A stretch of DNA of 64,000 nucleotides from NCBI RefSeq assembly GCF_964199755.1, contig NC_133903.1, positions 8,015,001 through 8,079,000 of the forward strand, written 5' to 3'. The notes under the pieces were generated by a model. That model worked only from the letters and a program-made list of their open reading frames with translations. It made no database searches and was not told where the DNA came from. Shown piece by piece: positions 24,801 to 34,287 of this stretch. Both the position numbers and the translations under genes were made by a program. Each line of letters opens with the position of its first letter. Positions within the stretch are counted from its first letter, which is position 1. The stretch is from Larus michahellis. Its lineage: Eukaryota > Chordata > Aves > Charadriiformes > Laridae.

Positions 24801-27800
24801 TACAAGAATGCACAAGTAATTTTACTCTGTGGAGGCTTTTGTTTGTATATCTACTGAAGTTTCATATCACCTTTCTGTAAACACCTAGGCTGTGAACAAC
24901 TTCAAAAATGAAACTGGCTACACAAAAAGGCTCCGTAAGCAGATTCAGCAGCAGCAACAGCAGCAGCAGCAGCCGCCACCGCCGCCACCACCTCCACCAC
25001 CCCTAATGAGACAAACAATAACACGCAACCTTCAGCCTCTGCTCCGGCCAACCATTTCCAGACAGCAGGATCCACTAATGATACCATTAGCTTCTCTGGC
25101 TTCTCGTTCTGCTTTGTCATCGTTGGGCCCTGGTCAGTCATCTGTGGCAGCTGGGCTGCCAGTAAATCCGTCTTCTGTTGTTGTCTCTGATCTTCCTCCA
25201 GCAGTGTCCCTATCCCTCCGTGGTGAAAAGCCAGATGGACCTTTTCGGTAAGTAAATCTGTAGATCAACATGAATATAAAAGACACCAAGACACTTAAGT
25301 TAGATTCTTCTTCTTAAGCTTCTCAGCTAACAATTTATATATCATTAGTGGCAGTTCCAGATAATTGTGGAGGTCCTGAGTTTTGTGTTTACTTTGAATG
25401 AGGACTCTTTGATAAGTTGCAATTGTGCCTCATGCAAGAATTTTCTCAGAAGTGTTTCTTGTTTGGTTCCCTTATCAGTCATTCAGTACAGGTTTACCCT
25501 GAATGAGGAAGGGTTTTTCTTTCCCCAGGAGCCCTTTGATTTTAAGTGGCTAGTAATTCCTGAAGTAACCACTTAGTTATGTCAAACCTTCAAAATTGTT
25601 TAGGGCTTATATCCTTTCAGCTTTATGCGTTGAATGCGAGTAGCCGCTCTGTCCAGAAGCCTGTCAGGCTTAGATGTACTGTTGAATACAAAGGATCACA
25701 ATTCAAAAGAACCTCTAGGGCAGCCTCTGAACTAGCACATAAACATTTCCTAATAGAATTTCAGTTCTTGGGTCTTCCAAAACTGAGATTCAGTGTGGGG
25801 GCTATATATACTCTAATCCTTTCATGTGCAGCTAGCTTAATAAAATATTTTTCCAGTGAGCTTTCTCTTTAAATGCCACTAGTCCAAGCAGACTTCTCGT
25901 CAGTGCTTCATTTGGAATTGGCCAACTTCACATTTGTAAATTCGGTGAAGATTATTTTTCAATTTTTCTTTCCATTTACAGTAGTCAACGTTTTCTCACC
26001 TTGGGCTTTATATTTCAAGTAACACTTCAAAACTTTGTTTGAGTAATAAAAGTTTGGGGTTTTTTTATAGTGATGCTGATACTGTTTTACCTCCCGCTGC
26101 TCTCGTGACTGCCGCTGAACTGTCTAAATCTTCCCCTCTGTCAATCAGCAGTTTGTTGGAAGAGAAGGTAAGTTTCATTTCAGAATAATGCAATGATTCT
26201 TGTATTTTAGTAGAGATTATTTTCTAACTGTTTGCATTTATTCACAAGGGCTATCAGGTTCCTGTACTAAGACAACCAGCGTTACCAAGTCTTCTGGGCC
26301 CCCAAGGACAATCAATACCCACAACTGGTAAGTAACTATAACTTAAGAATTTCTTTTGAAAAATTATCTTCGGATAAACTGAATGGGTGCTTTTTCTTTT
26401 TCCTCTCCCCACTTCAAAAGGTCATCCAATGAGAGCCAGTACAATTCGCTCAGCAGGTGGCAGACCAGGCTGGGAGCTGTAAGTATTCTACAGAAATTCA
26501 ATATATTACTACTTGTAACCTGTTAAATTAGGCCGTAACACATAACTTATACAACAGCTGATTTATAATGAAGTAAGTATGTACAGATAGTTTTGGAGAA
26601 TACAAGTGGTAATTAATTTTTAAATGTCTTAATTTGAATTAGCTTTAACAAAGGGGATCTGTGCTTGCAGTAAGATTATTTAAAATAAAACTCTGGTACA
26701 TGATTGAAAGGAGGACTCTGAAAAATGAACACTTTATGAGGAAACCATAATTACATGTAAAAATTAAATATAATGAAAAGATCAGATGGAAAGCCACCCT
26801 TTTGATTACTGGCAGAATAGGGCTGAAGAAACTGAAAAAATTGGTTTCACAATACAAATCAGCCTCCAACATTCTTTCCTTAACCAACTTAGTTGATACT
26901 GATTGAATAGATTACTGGAAAAGTCAAGGCTGTTATTTTATGACAATTTTGAATTTCTTCAGTGTAGTCATTTCAAACAGCCAAGCTGCTTTCTCTCAGT
27001 TGGAGAGAGAGAAGTCTGTTTTATCTGTTATTGCAGCGTCACATTAGCCCTCATTTTGGTATATATTTGTAACAGATAGATTGTAAAGGTGCATTGTGTT
27101 TATAAAATCTTACAGATAAATCAAAACAAAACCCAGGATCAATCCCACAGATTATCTAAAATCTTAAATTCAGTAAGCAAGAAGATAACAGTTTGGGCAC
27201 CTGAACAGGCTAAACAACATAGGAATTGTGTGGGGGAGAAGTTAAAAGACATTTGGGAGAAGATTAGTTAATATCCGTGCAGTACTTTGAAGATCAGAAG
27301 TGTGAAGTATCAAGGAGTGGCAGAGAAGCAGGGAGCACGTGGGAGACGGGAGTCTGTTTTAAGCACGGGCAGTCTCCATCCACAGTTGCAAAGCTGAGTG
27401 TAAGGGGAGAAGGCTGAGGGAACTGCTGCGGGTGAGGATGTGGAAGGCAAATATGAGAATCAAGAAATGAGTGTAGTCTCATGTGAACAGAAAGCAGGGA
27501 GAAAAATGCTTAAGTTGAGAACAAAAAGTGCTCGCCACCATGCTCAAGCTTCGTTCACTTTCTTCTTTAAAATCAGGGCAGAACGTAACAAAGTGACATG
27601 TGTTTTTGGGTTTCTTTTGAAGTGCAAATCGAGGACGCCCTCATGGTGACCGTGCCCAAAGGACTCAGGCCCCATCACTACCAGCATCAACACCAGTCTT
27701 TGTGCCTGTGCCTCCACCGCCCTTGTATCCTCCACCACCCCATGCACTTCCTCTTCCGCCGGGGGTACCGCCACCACAGTTTCCTCCTCAGTTCCCACCT

Positions 27801-30800
27801 GGTCAGCCTCCATCTGCTGGGTACTCTGTCCCCCCTCCAGGATATCCCCCAGCTCCTGCAAATATGTCATCAGCTTGGGTACCAACAGCAGTACCAACGG
27901 CTCATTCAAATGCCATCCCAACGACACAAGCACCTCCCTTATCTAGGGAGGAGTTTTACAGAGAACAACGGAGACTTAAAGAGGAGTAAGTATTTGGCTT
28001 AATGAAGTTGCGTTGTTTTTCATTTTTTGTATTTCGATAGCATATCGGACTGCAGTTACACTAAAGTGCATCTGGCATAAGCAAAAATGACATAGTGTTT
28101 TTTCCAATATACTTTTTCGCTACAGATGGTAAACATGCAAAACTAAACCAAGACAAATGTAATTCTAAAACTTTCCCTAAAACTTTTAGGAATTCTAAAC
28201 TGTTTTTGCTTAAATAGGATGTTCACCTTTTGCATTTGCATGCAGTATACATTTCTCATATTGGCCATGTTTTGTTTCTTGATGTCTTTTTGTAATAAAG
28301 GTCAAACTATAATTGTAATAAAGGTCAAACTTATTTTAACAGGGAAAAGAAAAAGTCCAAACTTGATGAGTTTACAAATGATTTTGCTAAGGAATTGATG
28401 GAATATAAAAAGATTCAAAAGGAGCGTAGGCGTTCGTTTTCCAGGTAACTGCTTTACATGTCCGTAATGGAGAAGCAGATTGTCTAGAAGAATCAGGAGG
28501 AGTTCCACTCCACCTCTCTTATTGTTAGATGGATTGGATGATTCAAGGCATTAGCAGGGATAGGAGTTTCATATGTAGGTTACTAGTTAAAATATGGCAG
28601 AGATTAGTTGACTGATAGTTATAATTTGGCAGCAGTTGTTAAGGAACGTGTGTGTCTTACTAAAGCTTCTCTGTAATGACATCCTTCACCTCCTGACAGC
28701 TGTGAGGAGGCTAGAAACTGAATAGGTGTAGTTGCTGGATTTTCTGCCATCTCACTATTCTGATTGGAACCATTACCTCCAAAGCACTTTGGAGGAGATA
28801 CGTGAGAGAAATTGCCTTCATTTCCTCTTTTGTTTATCTTATATGAGTGCCCGGAGAGATTTTAACCTGGACTGCAAACTGATGGCTTTTGCTAGTATTT
28901 TGTTGACATTGTTGAATTTTTCTTAGGAGTTAAAAGATCAGACTTGTTTTTAAGGAAATCTTAAATTGGGGAAGGACTTTGAGAGGAAGAGTGATGCTAA
29001 TGAACATAGGCAGAACAATGTGAAATGCTTCTTTAAAAAATAATAAAAGAAAAACTTGTGAAGAAAAAAACCCAGGCTAGCTGATGTTTTCTATCCCAAA
29101 AAAATCACTTGGCAGGAGTCTGAATAGCGCTCTCTTAGTAATGCTGTTAGTATCTTCCCTAGAGTAATGGCATTGAGTCATATTACTAGAGGCTGAGTTT
29201 AGAAGATTTTAGATAAGATTTTTCTTGAAATGCGGTCACTGTCCTTGATCAGAGCTAGAGGTCTGTGCAGAATTTTGCTGGGGCATCTGGCTAGAAGTGT
29301 TGATTAAATAGTTACTGTATGTAAGGTTGCAATACAAGTATTTTGCATCCTGTACGAATTGCCAAATAAGTAGTGAAGTTAAATAGACTAAGATGCCATT
29401 TTGAAGTTGAGCTTTACTGTCTTCAGATTAAATTGTGTTTTCTTGGTTTGATACTGTACTGTAGCCATTAAGACTTGCTCTCTCTGCTTCTTGCTGCAAC
29501 AAAAATGATTTACACTGCACATAGTTGCCAAGTAGTGAAAAATGTGCATGTTCACATACCAGTAGAGGACAGTATACACCACCCTAAATCAATCAATAGC
29601 TATTGTAGTTCATGTGATAGAAGTGAGTGGAAATAGACTTGCCCTTCCTGTGTGTTTTTACACTAACAAAGCAGCAGCTGTTTTGTCTTGTGAGCAGAAA
29701 CTTTTGACATGTTATCAAGTTCTTCAATTTGCAGTAGCATTATGTCAGCAGCTGAAAGAAGCTTTGACATAAACATATGGAGAGGAAAAAAAAACAACCG
29801 GGGAGAGTGACTGTTTTGAATTAACTTCATTTATTTTTTTTGTGTTGTGTTTTTTTTAAGGTCCAAGTCCCCCTATAGTGCTTCATCTTACTCTAGAAGT
29901 TCGTATACCTACTCGAAGTCAAGATCAGGTTCTTCCCGTTCTCGCTCCTACTCTCGATCATTTAGCCGTTCCCATTCTCGTTCCTACTCACGATCACCGC
30001 CATATCCAAGAAGAGGCAAAGGGAAGAGTCGTAATTATCGTTCTAGGTCAAGGTCACATGGTTATCACCGTTCAAGGTCAAGGTCACCCCCGTACAGAAG
30101 GTACCACTCACGGTCAAGGTCTCCAGTATTTAGAGGCCAGTCTCCCACTAAACGGACTATACCTCAAGGGGAAGGAGAAAGGGAGTATTTTAACAGATAC
30201 AGAGAAGTTCCACCATATGATGTGAAAGCATACTATGGCAGATCAGTTGACTTTAGAGATCCATTTGAAAAAGAAAGATACAGAGAATGGGAAAGGAATT
30301 ATAGAGAATGGTATGAAAAGTTTTACAAGGGCTATGTTGTCGGCGCTCAACCTCGTCCGCCAGTAAATAGAGAGAACTTTTCACCAGATAGGTTTGGTCC
30401 ACCTGGGACCAGACGAGAGAATTCGCCGTATGCTCGGGGACGTAGGGAGGAGTATCCAGGTGGGCAGAGCCACAGAAATCGTAATATAGCAGGAAATTAC
30501 CCTGAAAAACCTTCTGGGAGAGAGAGCCATGGCATTAAAGATCCTACAAAATCAAAAGAGAAGGAGGTGGAAAATCCACTGGGAGATGGCAAAGGAAATA
30601 AACATAAAAAACATCGGAAGAGAAGAAAAGGGGATGAGAATGAAGGATTTCCTAATGCCGAGTTGTTAGAAGGTGCAAGAAAACCAAGAGAGCCAGTGAC
30701 AACAGAAGACGTTAAAACGGACTCTCTGTTCATGCTTCCAAGCAGAGATGATGCCACCCCTGTGAGAGATGAACCTATGGAAGCAGATTCTATTGCTTTC

Positions 30801-33800
30801 AAACCAGTGTCTGAAAAGGAGAAAAAAGAGAAGGATAAGCCAAAAGCAAAAGTGGACAAGACAAAGCGGAAAGTAGAAGTGGCTGTTCCTCCTAAGAAAG
30901 ATAATGTAACAAAACCAGCTAAAGCTTCCCAAGAGAAGGTGGACACAGATCGTGAAAAATCTCCTCGAACAGAACCTCCTGTGAAAAAAGTGAAGGAGGA
31001 GTTGCCAAAGACAGACAGTGTTAAAACATCTTCCTCTCAAAAGGAAGAAAAGACTGCTGGTACCCCACGGAAAGTTCACCCAAAAGTGACGAAAGATCAC
31101 CCAGAAACAAGACCAGCCAAGGAAGAAAAGGCAAAGAAAGACCATCCGAAAGAAACCAAGTCAGAGAAGCCCTCCAACAAAGAGGACAAATCAAAAAAGC
31201 CTGCTGAAAAAAGCAAACCTTCTGATGCAAAACCTGAAAAAAGAAAAAGAAAAGCAGATGAAAAGGCTGATAAAGAACATGAAGCCACTTCTGTAAAGGC
31301 CTCTAAAGCAGAACCTGCTGAATCGAAAACATCGCCGAAGGGGAAGACTGAGCCGGATGGTGAAAAAGGAGAGCGAACGCCAGAAAAGGATAAATCTGCT
31401 TTTCTTAACAACCCTGCAAAAAAGATTAAACTTAACCGAGAAACCGGCAAAAAGATTGTGAGTGGAGAAAATGTGCCACCTGCAAAAGAACCTGTTGAGA
31501 AACCTGAGCCGAGCAGCAGCAAGGTTAAACAAGAAAAAGCAAAGGGAAAAGTGAGAAGAAAAGTAACAGCAGCTGATGGATCTAGTTCAACTCTTGTAGA
31601 TTACACCAGGTACCTCATCATTTCTTTTCCTATTCTTTCTTTCCTCCTCCCCCAGCTGTAAAATTATTTATGGTGACTAATGAAAGGAACAGCTAGATGT
31701 GTGCTAAATGAGTGAATAATCTGTCGTCTTTCTTGTTAAACTGTCAAAATCAAATTTTATTAAGGAAAACAAGCAGTCTACTGCACAGACAGCTATTAAG
31801 GTTAATTCAGTGGTGACGTATTTGACCCTTACTTCTGGGACATTTTTCCCCTCTTCTTGTTCATTACATGCTGACTCCTTGAGGAGTCCCATCTATGTCC
31901 TCCTTCAAATCCAGCTTATTGCTAAAGACAAGGATAACAAACATGTCTATACTGTGCAATATTTTGCATTTTAAAAATTGTAATGATTACTTTTGTCACT
32001 ATGACATGAAATTATACCTTGCAGAAATAGCGATTTGGTTGCCAGTATATTGTACTGATTCTAGCTTTGAGCACAGTGCCATGTTGACAGAGCTACACTG
32101 CTTCTAGCTCAGTGACAACTTTTTTGGCACTTAGCTTGGAGATCTTTCTTCTATTTTCCATTGTGTGACGGGGGGGGGGGGGAAGTTATCTAGTTAGCGT
32201 GGAGCTGTTATTACGTACATTTCAGTGCCTAAAGAAGCAGGACAAAGCAAACTCAAAACATTTAAGACGCTGCTGGAGACTTAAGATAGTGTATTGATAT
32301 TCTAAAAAGTTTTTAAAACGTACATTCTTCTAAAGAACAACACTGGGACATGAGGATAAAACTTTGGTTGTGTATACCTCTCCATAGTTGCTTGCTTACA
32401 TGTTGAAACAAGAATGTGTACCTTATTTATCTGCCATTGATAGAAATAGGACATGAAGGAATTACCAGATCAGACAGTCCCCAATCTGATAATCTTGTGT
32501 CTTTGTTAATTAAATATATAGTAGCAAGTTACTAAATTGATTGCTCATAATCTTAGCTAGTGGACTCATCCTTTCTCTTGTCTGTTCCCTTAATTGAACA
32601 TCTTTTGAAAAAATGCTGAAGGTTTAGAATTGAAACAAAGCTGTTTCATAAAATGTTACAAAAGATGGCAGCGCGTGTATCTCACCCTTTATTAATGTAC
32701 ATTTTTTTCCCTCTTAGCACTAGTTCTACTGGAGGAAGCCCCGTTAGAAAGACTGAAGAAAAGCCAGATACAAAACGAACTGTCATTAAGACCATGGAGG
32801 AGTATAATAATGATATAACAGCGCCTGCTGAAGACGTCATTATTATGATCCAAGTCCCTCAGTCAAAGTGGGATAAAGATGACTTTGAATCTGAAGAGGA
32901 AGACATTAAATCTACCCAGGTGCCCACAAACATAGGAAAACCTGCTAGTGTTATAAAAAATGTGAGTGCTAAGCCAGCAAACCCCGTAAAACACAATGAA
33001 AAAGAGACGGAGCCTTTGGAGAAAACACAGAAAACTACAAAAGAGGCCAGTTATGAAAGCTCCCAGCATGATGCAAAAAGTTCAAAAAGTTCAATGTTGA
33101 ATGAAAAAGGAAAAACCAAAGACCGGGATCATTCTTTGTCAGACAAGGACACTTCTGAGAAGAGAAAGAGCAGTGTTCAGCCAGAAAAAGACCACTCGGA
33201 ACGTGCATCTGAGCAAGGAAATGGAAAAAATATTTCTCAATCTTCCAAAGACAGCAGATCTTCAGAGAAACACGATGCTGGCCGTGGGTCCACTGCTAAA
33301 GACTTTACTCCTAACCGAGACAAAAAATCTGACCACGATGGCAACAGAGATCATTCTAGTTCCAAGCGTAGGGATGAAAAGAGTGAATTAGCCAGGAGAA
33401 AAGACTCCCCTTCTCGGAACAGAGAATCTGCATCTGTACAGAAAAGCAAGCCGAGAGAGGAACGAGCAGAGCCGTCCAAAAAGGGCGTTGGAGATGCCAA
33501 AAGGAGCAGCTACAGCCCTCCGCGGGAGCGGAAGCAGACTGATCACAAAGCCGCTCACGATTCCAAGCGTACATTGGAGGAACACAAACCTCCAGATAAA
33601 AATGTAGGAAAAGAGAAAGAGAAGCATGTAGCAGAAGTAAAGAGCAATAAAGAGAAAGAGCCAGGTGTTACTAAACCACCTGTGAAACAAGAATCGCCAG
33701 ATGTAAAAAATGAGAAAGAGAACGTGACTGGACAAAACGATAAAAACGTCGTCAAGCCCAAGCCTCAGGTAAGCACCTCCTCACGGCTCTCTTCTGATCT

Positions 33801-34287
33801 AACTCGAGAGACTGATGAGGCTGCGTTTGTACCAGACTACAACGAAAGTGACAGTGAGAGTAATGTATCTGCAAAAGATGAGGAAGCTGCAGGAAAAAAT
33901 CCGAAAGAACCGAAAGAAAAAGCTGTTGAAAAGGTGAAAGAGGAGACGACAGCACCCGCTGCAGTTGAGCAGCCTGAAGCCAGCAGAAGTCAAAGTCAGA
34001 GCAGCCCCAGCGTGAGCCGCAGCCGTAGTCAAAGCCCTTCCGAGAGTCAGACTCGAAGCCACAGCAGCAGTGCCAGCTCAGGAGAGAGTCAAGACAGCAA
34101 GAAAAAGAAAAAGAAAAAAGAGAAGAAGAAGCACAAGAAGCATAAGAAACACAAGAAGCATAAGAAACACGTGGGAAACGAAACGGAATTGGAAAAGAGC
34201 CAAAAACACAAACACAAGAAGAAAAAATCAAAGAAGAGCAAAGATAAAGAGAAAGATGACCAAAAAGTGAAATCTGTCACTACATAG
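3714..34287 (+). CDS. RBBP6: RBBP6, E3 ubiquitin-protein ligase (complete, 17 coding exons)
   Basis: Nuclear RING-type ubiquitin ligase that binds Rb and p53, promotes MDM2-linked p53 turnover and takes part in pre-mRNA 3'-end processing; these roles are known for the vertebrate family. CDS join: 3714-3879, 11351-11450, 14105-14141, 19010-19054, 21434-21522, 21642-21738, 22436-22575, 23462-23634, 24347-24450, 24889-25247, 26071-26167, 26249-26327, 26421-26478, 27623-27985, 28343-28444, 29861-31609, 32718-34287. The sum is 5328 nt, 1775 residues plus stop, with no frame break, against about 1758-1792 in human. Domains: DWNN ubiquitin-like fold 1-81, CCHC zinc knuckle 161-174, RING 259-299, polyQ/polyP near 340, proline-rich 515-636, SR-rich about 670-760, long Lys/Glu/Ser-rich disordered tail. 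Every intron is GT-AG. The start ATG opens the invariant MSCVHYKF motif. Confidence 0.97.
7205..7480. promoter_or_regulatory. Candidate non-coding regulatory island in intron 1
   Basis: A stretch of balanced composition containing TAATCAGATTAATGAG (paired TAATC/ATTA homeodomain-like words), TTCATTAACATG and an octamer-like ATGCAAATGAA near 7448. It is free of simple repeats and unlike the flanking AT-rich intron. Conservation is only guessed from its look. Confidence 0.25.
7859..7874. terminator. Palindromic two-way poly(A) signal
   Basis: AATAAAGGCCTTTATT is a perfect 16-bp palindrome that gives AATAAA on both strands. The minus-strand copy lies just after the stop of the possible antisense exon at 7882-8019. 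Whether either strand uses it is unknown. Confidence 0.35.
7882..8019 (-). CDS. Possible antisense terminal coding exon, product unknown
   Basis: On the minus strand a pyrimidine-rich tract ending TTTATTTTACAG precedes 45 in-phase codons and a TGA at 7884-7882. AATAAA on the minus strand follows within about 10 nt (7874-7869). The predicted C-terminus includes FEFGSIAKASLRVLREKYF and a KVQQLIKTEFIRRQ helix-like segment with protein-like composition. I do not recognise the protein, and no upstream exon of the same gene was found. It may be a real last exon of an antisense gene, a decayed gene fragment, or chance. Confidence 0.3.
   Translation of the reverse strand, partial: PALIHHFEFGSIAKASLRVLREKYFRQDKVQQLIKTEFIRRQAYM
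11351..11450 (+). CDS. RBBP6: RBBP6 coding exon 2 (DWNN, second part)
   Basis: Residues 56-89, reading EYTDDNALIPKNSSVIVRRI and on to the KTYVI end of the DWNN fold. Acceptor TTTTCAG before 11351, donor GTAAGT at 11451. It completes the split Glu codon left by exon 1. Confidence 0.97.
11451..14104 (+). other. RBBP6 intron 2
   Basis: 2.65-kb AT-rich intron. I see no coding exon, RNA gene or mobile element inside it. Confidence 0.85.
14105..14141 (+). CDS. RBBP6: RBBP6 coding exon 3 (linker)
   Basis: 37 nt, residues 89-101 (ending SRTEPVSGTSKA), closing the DWNN segment. The donor GTATGT at 14142 departs from GTAAGT, which fits a splice site that is sometimes read through to make the short isoform. 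Confidence 0.95.
14105..14234 (+). CDS. RBBP6: RBBP6 short isoform: exon 3 read-through 3' end (DWNN only)
   Basis: If the exon 3 donor is not used, the frame continues with VCKNTISHFF and 20 more residues to a TAA at 14232-14234, giving a 131-residue protein made of DWNN plus a short tail. Human RBBP6 isoform 3 is a 118-residue DWNN-only protein made the same way, and from memory its tail also begins VCKNTISHFF. Here the T-run after that motif seems one base longer, which changes and lengthens the end of the tail. Poly(A) signals follow in the intron at 14555 and 15870. The short form is thought to act as a free DWNN protein that competes with the full-length form. Confidence 0.65.
14555..14560 (+). 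terminator. RBBP6: Intronic poly(A) signal AATAAA (short RBBP6 isoform)
   Basis: AATAAA 321 nt after the read-through stop, followed by T/G-rich sequence (TTGTTTGGAGTGTATTTTTTG), a good downstream element. Candidate end of the DWNN-only transcript. Confidence 0.5.
15870..15875 (+). terminator. RBBP6: Second intronic poly(A) signal AATAAA in intron 3
   Basis: AATAAA followed about 25 nt later by GCCTCGTGTGTTCCC, a GT-rich downstream element. Could give a longer 3' UTR of about 1.65 kb to the short isoform. Confidence 0.4.
19010..19054 (+). CDS. RBBP6: RBBP6 coding exon 4
   Basis: 45 nt, residues 102-116, IDDSSASISLAQLTK, with both ends in phase 0. Acceptor TGAACAG, donor GTATAT. A cassette of this size could be skipped without shifting the frame. 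Confidence 0.93.
19055..21433 (+). other. RBBP6 intron 4
   Basis: 2.4-kb AT-rich intron. No further feature is visible apart from short A/T runs (for example a run of A at about 20755-20769). Confidence 0.8.
21434..21522 (+). CDS. RBBP6: RBBP6 coding exon 5
   Basis: Residues 117-146, TANLAEANASEEDKIKAMM and on to GHEYDPIN, an acidic linker before the zinc knuckle. Donor GTAAGT. The following intron is only 119 bp. Confidence 0.96.
21642..21738 (+). CDS. RBBP6: RBBP6 coding exon 6 (CCHC zinc knuckle)
   Basis: Residues 146-178. CFRCGKPGHYIKNC is a perfect C-X2-C-X4-H-X4-C knuckle (Cys161, Cys164, His169, Cys174), expected to bind RNA or single-stranded nucleic acid. It is preceded by the proline stretch LGPPPPSYT. 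Acceptor TTCTAG, donor GTAAGA. Confidence 0.97.
22436..22575 (+). CDS. RBBP6: RBBP6 coding exon 7
   Basis: Residues 179-225. Includes KKSTGIPRSFMMEVKDPN and TNTGKYAIPTIDA, the conserved stretch between zinc knuckle and RING. Acceptor TTAACAG, donor GTAAGT. Confidence 0.97.
23462..23634 (+). CDS. RBBP6: RBBP6 coding exon 8 (RING, first half)
   Basis: Residues 225-283. An acidic serine cluster (SSSSEEDDPIPDE) leads into LLCLICKDIMTDAVVIPCCG. Zinc-ligand cysteines 259, 262, 275 or 274, 280 and the start of codon 283 lie here. The RING of this family is reported as a C4C4, U-box-like, dimeric fold. Donor GTAAGT splits the TGT codon of Cys283. Confidence 0.97.
24347..24450 (+). CDS. RBBP6: RBBP6 coding exon 9 (RING, second half)
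   Basis: Residues 283-317. IRTALLESEEHTCPTCHQTD carries the last ligand pair Cys296 and Cys299, followed by DALIANKFLRQ, the helix that often ends RING and U-box folds. Acceptor TTCACAG, donor GTAACT. Confidence 0.97.
24889..25247 (+). CDS. RBBP6: RBBP6 coding exon 10 (polyQ/polyP)
   Basis: Residues 318-437. AVNNFKNETGYTKRLRKQ is well conserved and is followed by nine Gln (CAG/CAA) and ten Pro (CCN) codons, then a Ser/Pro/Leu-rich low-complexity region. From memory the human protein has prolines but no glutamine run here, so the polyQ appears to be a lineage-specific CAG expansion. Acceptor CACCTAG, donor GTAAGT. Confidence 0.95.
26071..26167 (+). CDS. RBBP6: RBBP6 coding exon 11
   Basis: Residues 437-469, DADTVLPPAALVTAAELSKS then SISSLLEEK. 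Acceptor TTTATAG, donor GTAAGT. The next intron is only 81 bp. Confidence 0.94.
26249..26327 (+). CDS. RBBP6: RBBP6 coding exon 12
   Basis: Residues 470-496, starting GYQVPVL and ending IPTTG. The acceptor is TTCACAAG, a less common AAG-type site, chosen because it alone keeps the frame and the conserved EEKGYQVPVL junction. Confidence 0.92.
26421..26478 (+). CDS. RBBP6: RBBP6 coding exon 13
   Basis: Residues 496-515, HPMRASTIRSAGGRPGWEL. Acceptor CAAAAG, donor GTAAGT. It joins exon 14 in phase; the longer human isoform carries an extra 34-residue cassette around this junction that was not found here. Confidence 0.93.
26479..27622 (+). other. RBBP6 intron 13
   Basis: 1.14-kb intron. I looked for the human alternative cassette that begins HSNKLGYLVSPP and saw no matching reading frame in this intron. 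A moderately G/A-rich patch at 27290-27500 has no recognisable identity. Confidence 0.6.
27623..27985 (+). CDS. RBBP6: RBBP6 coding exon 14 (proline-rich)
   Basis: Residues 515-636. An RGRPHGDRAQRTQ basic patch is followed by VPVPPPPLYPPPP and a string of PPQF and PPG motifs, likely SH3/WW ligands, then TTQAPPLSREEFYREQRRLK, the start of a conserved charged helix. Acceptor TTTTGAAG, donor GTAAGT. Confidence 0.95.
28291..28336 (+). repeat. 23-bp tandem duplication at the exon 15 acceptor
   Basis: TGTAATAAAGGTCAAACTA begins at 28291 and recurs at 28314. The second copy runs into the TTATTTTAACAG acceptor of exon 15. Each copy contains an AATAAA hexamer on the + strand. Confidence 0.85.
28343..28444 (+). 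CDS. RBBP6: RBBP6 coding exon 15
   Basis: Residues 636-670, EEKKKSKLDEFTNDFAKEL then MEYKKIQKERRRSFS, a strongly charged helix leading into the SR region. A 23-bp direct duplication lies immediately before its acceptor (28291-28336). Donor GTAACT. Confidence 0.96.
28445..29860 (+). other. RBBP6 intron 15
   Basis: 1.4-kb AT-rich intron. Only chance frames are seen. It ends in a long T-rich tract before the exon 16 acceptor. Confidence 0.8.
29861..31609 (+). CDS. RBBP6: RBBP6 coding exon 16 (SR domain and charged tail)
   Basis: 1749 nt, residues 670-1253. It starts with a dense RS/SY stretch (about residues 670-760: SRSRSYSRSFSRSHSRSYSR and similar), typical of splicing-linked proteins and a target for SR kinases. 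Next are the REVPPYDVKAYYGRSVDFRD and EWERNYREWYEKFYKGY motifs, a GNKHKKHRKRRKG basic patch, and a long Lys/Glu/Pro-rich disordered region that in mammals includes the Rb-binding part. Donor GTACCT at 31610 is weak. Confidence 0.97.
31610..32717 (+). other. RBBP6 intron 16
   Basis: 1.1-kb intron with a run of 12 or more G near 32168-32181. If retained, translation would stop at 31661 after 17 extra residues. No other feature is visible. Confidence 0.8.
32718..34287 (+). CDS. RBBP6: RBBP6 coding exon 17 (terminal; p53-binding region and Lys-rich tail)
   Basis: 1570 nt, residues 1253-1775. It opens with STSSTGGSPVRK and the highly conserved VIKTMEEYNNDITAPAEDVI and IMIQVPQSKWDKDDFESEEE. The middle, rich in Lys, Glu and Ser, corresponds to the mammalian p53-binding part. 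LTRETDEAAFVPDYNESDSE precedes a second RS-like stretch and a Lys/His block (KKKKKKKEKKKHKKHKKHKK), which should act as a nuclear localisation signal. The stop TAG is at 34285-34287. Confidence 0.97.

Noticed and set aside
30497-31532. Long antisense frames opposite RBBP6 exon 16
   Set aside because: Phe/Ser/Leu-rich shadows of the Lys/Glu-rich sense codons (AAR and GAR read in reverse as TTY and YTC).
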